Shown: piece after piece, positions 7,591 to 14,621 of the stretch | Numbering within the stretch: the first letter of the stretch is position 1 | How the letters are laid out: the number at the start of each line of letters is the position of its first letter | Assembly (NCBI GenBank): GCA_964353405.1 | Contig: CAYGWJ010000278.1 | Span: 1 to 32,562 of the forward strand | From: JBGLNJ01 sp964353405 | GTDB taxonomy: Bacteria > Chloroflexota > Anaerolineae > Fen-1058 | Direction of reading: 5' to 3' | Length of the DNA stretch: 32,562 bases | Program-made: the position numbers and the translations under genes | The notes under the pieces: model-generated | Database searches by the model: none | Seen by the model: only the letters and a program-made list of their open reading frames with translations | What the model was told of the DNA's origin: nothing

Positions 7591-8835
7591 CTATACAATC
7601 TTGATCTCTGGGATACTCAAAATGAATCGCCCACCCCTTCGCCGGTACTCTGCTTGTTGCTCCAGAATTTCCTCGGCAAAATTCCACGTTAACAGTAGCA
7701 CATAGTCTGGCATGCTCTCGAGCAATTTCGCCGGAGCATAGATCGGCAAATGGCAGCCCGGCATATAATGACCTTGCTTATAAGTGCTGCGATCGACGAC
7801 AAAGTCAATCAAATCGCTGCCGATGCCAAAGGTGTTGAGCAATACACTGCCCTTGGCGGCAGCCCCATAGGCGGCTATGTGCCGGTTTTGAGATTTGAGA
7901 CCTCGTAGCACATCACACAGGGTAGTTTGAAGAGATTTGACTTTGTTGGCAAAGCTCTGATAGAAATCCAATCGGCGCACGCCCCATGAGGCTTCTTCGG
8001 CCAGCAGTTGCTGTACACTTCGCCGATCCCCGGCTGCGCCCGGATGCGTGACAAACAGCCGCAGCGATCCGCCATGGATGCTCAGACGTTCTACCTGGGA
8101 GATTGTCAAACCATGCAGCTTGAAGAGATGATCGAGCGCGGTCAGTGAGTAATAGCAGAGGTGCTCGTGGTAAATCGTATCGAACTCGCTGCGATCAATC
8201 ATGTCTTTGACATACGGCGTTTCGATGATTGCGACCCCGTCCTTTTTTAGCAGGACGTGGATTCCTTCAACGACACCATGCAAATCGGCCACGTGGGCCA
8301 TCACGTTGTTGGCAAAGATCACATCAGCCATCTTGTCCTGGCCCTGCAACTCTCTAGCCAGGTTGGCGTCAAAGAATTCCGTGATGGTGGGCACCCCACG
8401 TTCCTGGGCCACCTTGGCCACGTTACGCGCAGGCTCGATCCCCAACACCGGGATGCCAGCATTGACAAAGTATTGCAGCAAGTATCCATCATTGCTGGCA
8501 ATCTCGACTGCCAGACTGTCTTTGCCAAGTCGGCGGTCCTGCATGAGCTGTTCGACGATCTCTTGCGAGTGACGCAACATGGTGTCAGAAAAAGATGAGA
8601 AATAAAGATAGTCTCGAAAGATCGTCTCTGGTGGCACCGTGGCTGTGATTTGCACGAGTGAGCAGGCTGGGCAAAAGACCAAATCCAGCAGATAGGCTGG
8701 CTCTGGCTGATCAAGCTGCTCGGTCGTCAGAAGAGAGTTGGCAAGGGGTATTGCCCCAAGTGAAAGAACCGGCTCCAGATGCGCAGCGCCGCATCCGCGG
8801 CAGTTGCTTATCAGCGTGAACGGTGTTGTGCTCAT
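7591..8835 (-). CDS. Sugar C-methyltransferase (TylC3/NovU/TcaB9 type)
   Basis: The 414-residue protein has the three-part layout of SAM-dependent deoxysugar C-methyltransferases. An N-terminal zinc module has Cys pairs C12/C15 and C55/C58. The SAM fold has EIASNDGYLLQYF (residues 111-123) and E134. A C-terminal domain follows. The residues I recall as catalytic in TcaB9 all fall at matching positions: Y76, H181 and Y222-H-E-H225. These enzymes add a methyl to the carbon next to a 4-keto group (C3 or C5). The ATG at 8835 has GGAGAGAG just upstream and is preferred over one at 8847. It sits between the 4,6-dehydratase and the epimerase genes, so a C-methyl 6-deoxysugar is likely made here. Confidence 0.88.
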   Translation of the reverse strand: MSTTPFTLISNCRGCGAAHLEPVLSLGAIPLANSLLTTEQLDQPEPAYLLDLVFCPACSLVQITATVPPETIFRDYLYFSSFSDTMLRHSQEIVEQLMQDRRLGKDSLAVEIASNDGYLLQYFVNAGIPVLGIEPARNVAKVAQERGVPTITEFFDANLARELQGQDKMADVIFANNVMAHVADLHGVVEGIHVLLKKDGVAIIETPYVKDMIDRSEFDTIYHEHLCYYSLTALDHLFKLHGLTISQVERLSIHGGSLRLFVTHPGAAGDRRSVQQLLAEEASWGVRRLDFYQSFANKVKSLQTTLCDVLRGLKSQNRHIAAYGAAAKGSVLLNTFGIGSDLIDFVVDRSTYKQGHYMPGCHLPIYAPAKLLESMPDYVLLLTWNFAEEILEQQAEYRRRGGRFILSIPEIKIV

Positions 8836-8915
8836 ATCTCTCTCCATTTGGAAGGTATCGCACTCGATGGCTCAGGAGCGGAAAGCAGAACAGATGACGA
8901 CTGGGATCACTCGAT

Positions 8916-9914
8916 TCATGCCTGCTCTCGCGCATCTCTCGAAAAATACCGGCGATACCACTCTATCGTGGACAACAACCCGGTCTCTAGCGTGAACGAC
9001 GGCGACCAATTCAGCATGGCTCTGGCCTTGGTGGCATCGAGGTATTGGCTCTTGATCTCGTTGGAGGCTTCGTTTCGGACGTCCGGCTCCAGGTTCGAGC
9101 CTATCATCATCAGGATCTTTTCAACCAGTTCCAAAACCGAGATGCGCACCTCATTCGAAAAGTTGAACGCTTCGCCGCGCAACTCGGGCCGGGCCGCCAA
9201 ATGCTCCATCAGCAAGGTATAGGCCGCCGCGCCATCTTCGACGTAGAAATAGTCGCGGATATAACTGCCATCCGAGCGAATCACAGGTCGCTCACCTCGC
9301 AAGATGGAACGAATCGTGCCAGGCACGATGCGATTCCAGTTGAGATCACCCCCTCCGTAAAAGTTGCCACAGCGAGTGATGGCGACGGGCAGGCCGTAGG
9401 TTTTGGCATACGTCTGCCCGAGGAGGTCGGCGCACGACTTGCTCACGTCGTAAGGGTGCTGCCCCTGAAGCGGAGTTGTCTCGTTGTAGGGCAGCACTTG
9501 TTGATTGCCGTAGGCTTTGTCCGACGAAGCCATCACCACTTGCTGAACGCGAGGGCTGCGCCGGCAGGCTTCCAACAAAAGCCACGTTCCGCGAATATTG
9601 ACGTCGAACGTCGAGACCGGGTTCCGGTTTGCCACGCCCACCGTCGTCTGCGCAGCCAGGTGAAATACCGAGACGATCTCGTATTCACCCAGCGTCCGTT
9701 CCAAAAGCTCCTGGTCGCGAATGTCACCCCGCACGATCTTGACCTGCTCGATGAGCCGCGAGCTGACCAGCTCACTTTGTGGAATCCAGTCGCGCACCAG
9801 GCACACGACTTCTGCGCCCAGCCCGACTAGTCGCCGTACCAGCCAGCCACCGACCAGCCCCGTTGCGCCTGTCACCAGCACCGGGCGGTCTTGCCAAAAT
9901 GTCGAAAGAGCCAT
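8916..9914 (-). CDS. rfbG: CDP-glucose 4,6-dehydratase-like SDR
   Basis: The 332-residue extended SDR resembles RfbG/AscB, which turns CDP-glucose into CDP-4-keto-6-deoxyglucose using bound NAD. It has GATGLVGGWL (G16, G19, G22), HLAAQTTVGVANRNPVSTF, the S-S-D-K-A-Y-G active-site block (D132, K133) and the Y155-DVS-K159 dyad. The ATG at 9914 has a strong GAGGAG six bases upstream. It starts 24 nt after the reductase stop and is followed by 80 nt before the methyltransferase. Adjacency to an RfbH-type dehydratase supports CDP over dTDP as carrier. A GDP-mannose 4,6-dehydratase-like or related function is less likely. Confidence 0.82.
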   Translation of the reverse strand: MALSTFWQDRPVLVTGATGLVGGWLVRRLVGLGAEVVCLVRDWIPQSELVSSRLIEQVKIVRGDIRDQELLERTLGEYEIVSVFHLAAQTTVGVANRNPVSTFDVNIRGTWLLLEACRRSPRVQQVVMASSDKAYGNQQVLPYNETTPLQGQHPYDVSKSCADLLGQTYAKTYGLPVAITRCGNFYGGGDLNWNRIVPGTIRSILRGERPVIRSDGSYIRDYFYVEDGAAAYTLLMEHLAARPELRGEAFNFSNEVRISVLELVEKILMMIGSNLEPDVRNEASNEIKSQYLDATKARAMLNWSPSFTLETGLLSTIEWYRRYFSRDAREQA

Positions 9915-9938
9915 TGACTACTCCTCAAGAATGTGCGT

Positions 9939-10658
9939 CTACTCCCACGCGTCTATTCGAATGGCATCCGCTCGTATGCCCCGGCCGCGCAAATCTTGCG
10001 TGATGGTCTTGAGCATTCGCGGCGGGCCAGAGATGTAATAGGTCGCCTCCGATGGGTTTTGGATTCGCGGCCACATGGCGTCCACCGACAAACGTCCTGC
10101 GGCTTCGTGTGGTAAAAGTTCGTCAGCCTCGCTCTCGATGAAATAATAGGCGTGAAGCATGGCCGTCATCCGCACGCGCTGCTCCACCATGTCACGATAG
10201 ATGAGCAGGCCTCGCTCGCGAGCGCCATAAGCCAGGTAAACGGCGTGTTGAAATTCGTGTGTCAGTCCAGCCAGGAACGCCGTAAAAGCCGTGATGCCCG
10301 TTCCCCCGGCAAAAAGGACGGCGTCGCGGGTGTCCTCCACGACGAATTCGCCATAGGGCAGCTTGGCCCAGACCCATTGGCCTTCGGCTAGTTCCCTTGC
10401 CATCCGCGCTGTAAAGCGCCCCTGTACGGAATAGGTGATGCGCAGCCGTTCGCGCTGCGTGGGCGGGCTGGAAATGGAGAACACGCGCGATTCCGGCCAA
10501 AAGTCGCTCGGGTCATAGGCGTCCAGCGCCAGGTGCAGAAATTGGCCAGGCCGGAACCTGGGCGCAGGGCGTTCCGGGCGCAGGTCCACGGTGTACACGT
10601 GCTCACCGTGATGGATGATCCTTTCCACCTGGCAGGCTAGTTTTTGCGCTACCGCCAT
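9939..10658 (-). CDS. FAD/NAD(P)H reductase, candidate E3 partner without ferredoxin domain
   Basis: The 239-residue ferredoxin-NADP reductase-family protein carries the flavin motif R58-VF-S61, the pyridine-nucleotide motif GGTGIT (118-123) and SGPPRM (210-215). It belongs with CDP-6-deoxy-3,4-glucoseen reductases (E3, AscD/RfbI), which pass electrons from NADH via FAD and [2Fe-2S] to the E1 enzyme. Known E3 proteins are about 330 residues with an N-terminal plant-type [2Fe-2S] domain. Here the flavin domain starts almost at residue 1 and no Cys cluster is present. The ATG at 10658 (GGTGAG upstream) lies 17 nt after the rfbH stop. The frame remains open to 10964, but only within rfbH and in shadow-like sequence. 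The E3 role is inferred from position. Confidence 0.78.
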   Translation of the reverse strand: MAVAQKLACQVERIIHHGEHVYTVDLRPERPAPRFRPGQFLHLALDAYDPSDFWPESRVFSISSPPTQRERLRITYSVQGRFTARMARELAEGQWVWAKLPYGEFVVEDTRDAVLFAGGTGITAFTAFLAGLTHEFQHAVYLAYGARERGLLIYRDMVEQRVRMTAMLHAYYFIESEADELLPHEAAGRLSVDAMWPRIQNPSEATYYISGPPRMLKTITQDLRGRGIRADAIRIDAWE

Positions 10659-10675
10659 GTTCTCACCACACAGGG

Positions 10676-11995
10676 TTACACGCGCTCGCCGCGCATGAAC
10701 CTCGCAAATACATCGGCCATGTAATCCAATTGCGCTTCGCCCAACCCCGGATAGACCCCGATGAAGCAAGTGTTGTTCATAATGATGTCGGTGTTGGTCA
10801 AATCGCCCACGGTGCGATGCGGAATGTCTTGAAAGGCCGGATGCCGCAGCAGGTTGCCGCTGAAAAGGTTGCGGGTTTCGACCCGATGAGCCTCCAGGAA
10901 CCGCGCCAGCTCGGTGCGGGTGAACCCTGCCCCCTCGCGCACGGTGATGACAAAACCAAACCACGCGGGATCCGATTGCTCCGTCGCGGCGGGCAAGATC
11001 AGCCGGTCTTTGTAGGGCCGGAGCATCTCCATGATGATTTGAAAATTAGCCTTGCGCCGGGCAATAAAGCCATCCAGCTTTTTCATCTGGGCGCAGCCGA
11101 TGGCGGCCTGCATATCCGTCATCTTGAGGTTGTAGCCGATATGGCTATAGACGTACTTGTGGTCATAGCCAGGCGGCAAAGTGCCGAACTGCTGGCCGAA
11201 CCGCTTGCCACACGTATTGTTCTCGCCTCCCCCGCAGTAGCAGTCTCGTCCCCAATCGCGAATAGAATGAGCAATCCGCGCCAGCATTTCGTCGTCGGTC
11301 ACCAGGCAACCACCTTCGCCCGTCGTGATGTGGTGGGCGGGGTAAAACGAGATCGTCGCCAGGTGCCCGAACGTGCCGGTCAACTTGCCTCGATAGCGCG
11401 AGCCTAACGCATCGCAATTGTCCTCGACGAGCCACAGGTCGTGCGGCTTGACCAGTTTCATCACAGCGTCCAGGTTAAAGGGAACGCCAAGTGTGTGCGC
11501 CATCATGATCGCGCGCGTCTTGGGGCCAATCGCCTCCGCCAGGCGTTCGGGAATGGCGGTGTAATCCCTCAGGTTGACATCCACAAAAACCGGCACGAGC
11601 TGGTTCTGCAAAATGGGAGACACAGTCGTGGGAAAGGCCGCTGCGACGGTCACGACTTCATCGCCAGGCCTGAGTCGGCGCTCGCCCAACTTGGGTGAAG
11701 TCAGAGCGGTCAACGCGACGAGATTGGCTGACGAACCCGAATTGAGGAGCATGGCATTGGATAGCCCCAGATAGTCTGCAAAATCCGATTCGAATCTTTC
11801 CGCGTACCGATTGGTCGTCAGGAAGAAATCCAGACTGGCGTCAACCAGGTTGCATAGCTCTTCATCGTCAAAAACTCGCCCGGCATAGTGAACCGTATCG
11901 CGAGAGGAGTCAAACGTTTTTCCAGCGAACTTGTCTTGGTAATACTGTCTGACCAGATTCAAGATTTGTTCTCTCAGGTCGGCGGCGTTTGGCAT
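10676..11995 (-). CDS. rfbH: RfbH/E1-type CDP-4-keto-6-deoxyglucose-3-dehydratase
   Basis: The 439-residue protein is a DegT/DnrJ/EryC1-fold, PMP-dependent iron-sulfur dehydratase. It removes the C3 hydroxyl of CDP-4-keto-6-deoxyglucose to give the 3,4-glucoseen intermediate. The usual PLP lysine is replaced by His in SFYPAHHITTGEGG (H221), the family's hallmark. The [2Fe-2S] ligands are visible as C194 in EDNCDAL, C252 and C254 in DCYCGGGENNTC, and C262, each one residue beyond the numbering I recall for Yersinia E1 (H220, C193, C251, C253, C261). PMP-binding NSGSSAN is at 85-91. It begins at the ATG at 11995 and is followed by the reductase. It appears to be the first gene of the sugar operon. 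Confidence 0.93.
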   Translation of the reverse strand: MPNAADLREQILNLVRQYYQDKFAGKTFDSSRDTVHYAGRVFDDEELCNLVDASLDFFLTTNRYAERFESDFADYLGLSNAMLLNSGSSANLVALTALTSPKLGERRLRPGDEVVTVAAAFPTTVSPILQNQLVPVFVDVNLRDYTAIPERLAEAIGPKTRAIMMAHTLGVPFNLDAVMKLVKPHDLWLVEDNCDALGSRYRGKLTGTFGHLATISFYPAHHITTGEGGCLVTDDEMLARIAHSIRDWGRDCYCGGGENNTCGKRFGQQFGTLPPGYDHKYVYSHIGYNLKMTDMQAAIGCAQMKKLDGFIARRKANFQIIMEMLRPYKDRLILPAATEQSDPAWFGFVITVREGAGFTRTELARFLEAHRVETRNLFSGNLLRHPAFQDIPHRTVGDLTNTDIIMNNTCFIGVYPGLGEAQLDYMADVFARFMRGERV

Positions 11996-12174
11996 GCCGT
12001 GATCTTCTCCCTTATCTGGCGCGTGATCGGGTGTCTTCGGGCCAGATCACGATAAAGCTTGTTCCTTCGGCCCGCAAGATTGGCGCACGCGCCGACTATG
12101 TTCGCTTTCACATTTTGCTCCAGGCACGTCAGCCGCAAGATTTCGGCGGCTTTGTCGTTCCCCTTGATGCGCAC
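11974..12174 (-). CDS. Short unidentified frame between udk and rfbH
   Basis: A GTG at 12174 opens a 66-residue, basic, helical-looking frame (MRIKGNDKAAEILRLTCLEQ at its start) ending 22 nt inside rfbH. Upstream the same frame stays open and overlaps the 3' end of udk in the +1 register, reading RQADTPPPPVDDQAARRYAE. The composition looks like protein. Two readings are possible: a small gene with a poor ribosome site (GGAG directly abutting the GTG), or the original C-terminal tail of the upstream protein separated by a one-base shift. I do not recognise the family, and a chance frame cannot be excluded. Confidence 0.3.
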   Translation of the reverse strand: MRIKGNDKAAEILRLTCLEQNVKANIVGACANLAGRRNKLYRDLARRHPITRQIREKITACQTPPT

Positions 12175-12202
12175 CTCCGCGTATCGGCGCGCGGCTTGGT
12201 CG

Positions 12203-12889
12203 TCAACCGGCGGGGGAGGTGTGTCGGCCTGCCGAGGGCCAAAGGGCAGGGAAATGTCCCGGCTCCGGAAGCATGGCCTCGACGTGGGCCACGACCATGT
12301 CCAGTGCCACCGTGTTGAATCCGCCTTCAGGAATGATCACATCCGCGTAGCGCCTGGACGGCTCGACAAATTCCAGGTGCATGGGCCGTACGGTGTTGAG
12401 GTATTGGTCAATCACCGAGCTGGTCGTCCGCCCGCGCTCGGCAATGTCGCGCTGCAAGCGGCGAATGAACCGCAGGTCGGCATCCGTGTCCACAAAAATC
12501 TTGATGTCAAATATCTGGCGCAGTGCTTTTTCGACAAAGATCAGGATGCCGTCCACCAGGATCACGTGACGCGGTTCCACCCGGAGGGTACGTGAGGTCC
12601 GACTGTGTGTGGTAAAGTCATACACCGGCACTTCTACGGGGCGCCACGCGCGCAAGTCTTCCAGGTGCTGGATGAGCAATTCGGTTTCGAGCGAGTCCGG
12701 GTGGTCAAAGTTGATGCGTCCGCGCTCGTCGGGTGACAGGTGACTCTGGTCGCGGTAATAACTATCGTGCTGGATGTGGGCGATGCGATGTTGGCCAACA
12801 CGATCCAGGATGGTGTTGGCGACGGTCGTCTTACCCGACCCGGTCCCGCCCGCTACGCCGATCGTGATGGGAGTTGTGTTTTCGGTCAT
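12203..12889 (-). CDS. udk: Uridine kinase-like P-loop kinase
   Basis: The 228-residue protein is a uridine/cytidine kinase family member, ATP + uridine (or cytidine) to UMP (CMP). The P-loop GGTGSGKT is at residues 14-21, QHDSYYRDQS follows the second strand, then FDHPDSLETELL, VPVYDF and the Walker-B-like VILVDGILIF. About 20 Pro/His-rich residues after AHVEAMLP extend past the usual C-terminus. The ATG at 12889 overlaps the resB stop as ATGA, showing translational coupling; the frame extending to 13165 is antisense-like sequence within resB. A phosphoribulokinase-like role is less likely. See the short frame at 11974-12174 for a possible frameshifted tail. Confidence 0.88.
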   Translation of the reverse strand: MTENTTPITIGVAGGTGSGKTTVANTILDRVGQHRIAHIQHDSYYRDQSHLSPDERGRINFDHPDSLETELLIQHLEDLRAWRPVEVPVYDFTTHSRTSRTLRVEPRHVILVDGILIFVEKALRQIFDIKIFVDTDADLRFIRRLQRDIAERGRTTSSVIDQYLNTVRPMHLEFVEPSRRYADVIIPEGGFNTVALDMVVAHVEAMLPEPGHFPALWPSAGRHTSPAG

Positions 12890-14475
12890 TTTGCCAAGTC
12901 CGGCCCGATCAACAGGCCCGGGCGGCTCACTGCGATGATCAGCAAGGTGAGGGTCAACGCCAGCACAGCCCATCGAGGCCAGCGCTGTGGCAGTAGAGCG
13001 GTCGCGCAGCTCGCCAGCCAGGTGACCGTAAAGGCTGAGGTCAGCGCCGTTGAAGGCCAGAGCGTCCCGTTGCGCATCAGGCTGTGTACAGACAACAGGC
13101 CGATCGTCCCGGAGAGTAGCATCAATCCGATTTTCCAACCGACTGACGTGATGACCTGCAGCCATCTTTGTTCGTGTATGACTGGCGTCGGCCCTGGTTC
13201 CAATGCTCGAACAAGGTCAGCCTCGCCACGCAGCCATGTCCCGCCGGCATCTGCCAGTGCCGCCAGGCGCTTGACAGGCCAGAGGGCTGCCATGACCAGT
13301 CCCAGCGCCAGGATCACTGCACCGGTCAATGTCACAGGCAGACCAGTATCCCGTGCAAAGGTCAGGACGGCAAAAGCTTCGGGCCGAAGCGCAAAGTTTG
13401 CGTTCTCGACATTGACCAGGGTCTCGGATGAAACGTCGCCCTCAAAGGCCAGAGTGCCTGTTTTGCTGCGGTATATTTGCACGTGGACGAGCTGTGAGTT
13501 GCCTGTGCCGCGCGAGACTCGCACGACCAGCCCGGCCTCCGGCGCGCCAATGTACCGGTCTGGCTCGTCGCGCGTGAGAAGGAACAGCAGCTCAGAGGCC
13601 GGCGCAGACGCGGCAGACGCCTGCAAGTGTAGCAATTGCCCATCTGTGAATGTAGCATTGGCCCGAACCGCGGGCCCGGCCCCGGTGAGAAACACAGTCA
13701 GATCGCCCTGGCGCAACGGTTGCCCAACTGCCAGACGGCCTTCGGCAACTGCTGCAACTGCATCGGCTTCTTTCAGCAGCGTTATCCGCCCGGTCAAGCC
13801 CGAGTCCAGAGCATCCAGGCGCAGGCTGTAGGGTGTGCCGTGCCCGATGGGTATCCTCTGGTCGAGGCCCAGTGTCACGTTGCTCACGTGCCAGCCCGTC
13901 GCGCTCGAGAGGGCTAGACCGACGATGATGAGCAGCCCGCCCAGGGCAAGGGCGATCTGTCCAGCATTGGCCAAGGGGAAGCGGTCGGCGTAGACTGCCT
14001 CGCCTTCGGCGGCGACGCGGAATCGCTGCTTGCGCAAGCGGGCGGCGATGTCGTCGAGTGACTGCTCAGTGTTGACTTTCAGCGGAGCGTATCCCAGGGG
14101 TTGAGGTGAACGGCGCGCGCGCCACGCGGATTGGATGCTCTCCACAAGTGAAAGTGACAGGCAGAGCGCCAGGCTGGCAATGAGCAAGCGCAGGATCGGG
14201 CCGCGCTCGAGTGAAAAAAGCCCACTTTGCTGCAAGAGCGCGAATGAACTTGCAAAGCGGGCCTGCGTTTCACCGCGCCACTGTGAGAATGCCACCGGGT
14301 CACTCGCGCTATCCGGTGACTGAGGCAGCCACGCGGCTAGCGCAAACACAAGCGACATCGCCAGGAGGACAGCGACGAGCAACGTGTTGCTCGTCAAGCC
14401 GTTCCAGGCGATCCGCCACGGGTCGGCGCGCGGCCCGGCTGATTCCTCGATCGCGTTAATAGTTGCGTTTGCCAT
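12886..14475 (-). CDS. ResB-like cytochrome c biogenesis protein
   Basis: The 529-residue membrane protein resembles ResB/Ccs1 of System II cytochrome c maturation, which holds apocytochrome at the outer face of the membrane. It has helices near residues 29-49, 92-112 and 170-192, a large extracytoplasmic loop with several beta-like repeats (about 195-385), then a helix near 385-405. Three further hydrophobic segments (about 455-525) go beyond the four-helix ResB plan. No ResC/CcsA gene adjoins it. The ATG at 14475 has no visible Shine-Dalgarno and lies 22 nt after an intrinsic terminator, with a strong promoter further upstream, suggesting leader control. It overlaps udk by 4 nt. Divergent ResB relatives are common, so function is a family-level call. 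Confidence 0.75.
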   Translation of the reverse strand: MANATINAIEESAGPRADPWRIAWNGLTSNTLLVAVLLAMSLVFALAAWLPQSPDSASDPVAFSQWRGETQARFASSFALLQQSGLFSLERGPILRLLIASLALCLSLSLVESIQSAWRARRSPQPLGYAPLKVNTEQSLDDIAARLRKQRFRVAAEGEAVYADRFPLANAGQIALALGGLLIIVGLALSSATGWHVSNVTLGLDQRIPIGHGTPYSLRLDALDSGLTGRITLLKEADAVAAVAEGRLAVGQPLRQGDLTVFLTGAGPAVRANATFTDGQLLHLQASAASAPASELLFLLTRDEPDRYIGAPEAGLVVRVSRGTGNSQLVHVQIYRSKTGTLAFEGDVSSETLVNVENANFALRPEAFAVLTFARDTGLPVTLTGAVILALGLVMAALWPVKRLAALADAGGTWLRGEADLVRALEPGPTPVIHEQRWLQVITSVGWKIGLMLLSGTIGLLSVHSLMRNGTLWPSTALTSAFTVTWLASCATALLPQRWPRWAVLALTLTLLIIAVSRPGLLIGPDLAK

Positions 14476-14497
14476 GCGTCGTGTTGGGCCTGCCCAG

Positions 14498-14524
14498 AAA
14501 AAAGCCCCGTAGAGATTCGGGGCC
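14498..14524 (-). terminator. Intrinsic terminator in the resB leader
   Basis: On the minus strand, GGCCCCG, an 8-nt loop and CGGGGC are followed by six T residues (stem 14504-14509 with 14518-14523, T-run 14498-14503). This is a canonical Rho-independent terminator. It lies downstream of the promoter at 14550-14578 and upstream of the resB ATG at 14475, so it can stop resB transcripts after about 45 nt as well as any read-through from the LCP gene. Confidence 0.8.
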
Positions 14525-14549
14525 AGTCGCGTTCATATCCTGAGCGGCG

Positions 14550-14578
14550 ATTATACCGGGCTTCTCCCGGCATGGCAA
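14550..14578 (-). promoter_or_regulatory. Sigma-70-type promoter for resB-udk
   Basis: On the minus strand TTGCCA (14573-14578), a 17-bp spacer and a perfect TATAAT (14550-14555) form a near-consensus housekeeping promoter. The spacer contains a perfect inverted repeat CCGGG-agaag-CCCGG (14556-14570). Transcription should start near 14543 and run through the terminator at 14498-14524 before reaching resB. A 26-codon open frame starts at the ATG at 14536, spans the terminator and overlaps the resB start, which could act as a leader peptide. Confidence 0.75.
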
Positions 14579-14621
14579 GCGCGTGAGCCTCCAATTCGCA
14601 CGCCGGGACGAAAGACGGTTT

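Noticed and set aside
9091..9105. GGTTCGAGCC resembling a tRNA T-arm
   Set aside because: No acceptor stem or anticodon arm could be folded around it, and it lies inside the dehydratase gene.
9045..9830. Plus-strand frame of 261 codons
   Set aside because: It lies wholly antisense to the 4,6-dehydratase gene, which has clear motifs and a strong ribosome site; the plus-strand product matches no family and is a codon-bias shadow.
10676..11995. Loss of the PLP lysine in the DegT-like protein as a sign of inactivation
   Set aside because: His at this site with four Cys ligands is the hallmark of active RfbH/E1 enzymes, so it is not a defect.
12740..13831. Plus-strand frame of 363 codons
   Set aside because: It is antisense to resB and udk, with Ser/Arg/Pro-rich sequence and no motifs.
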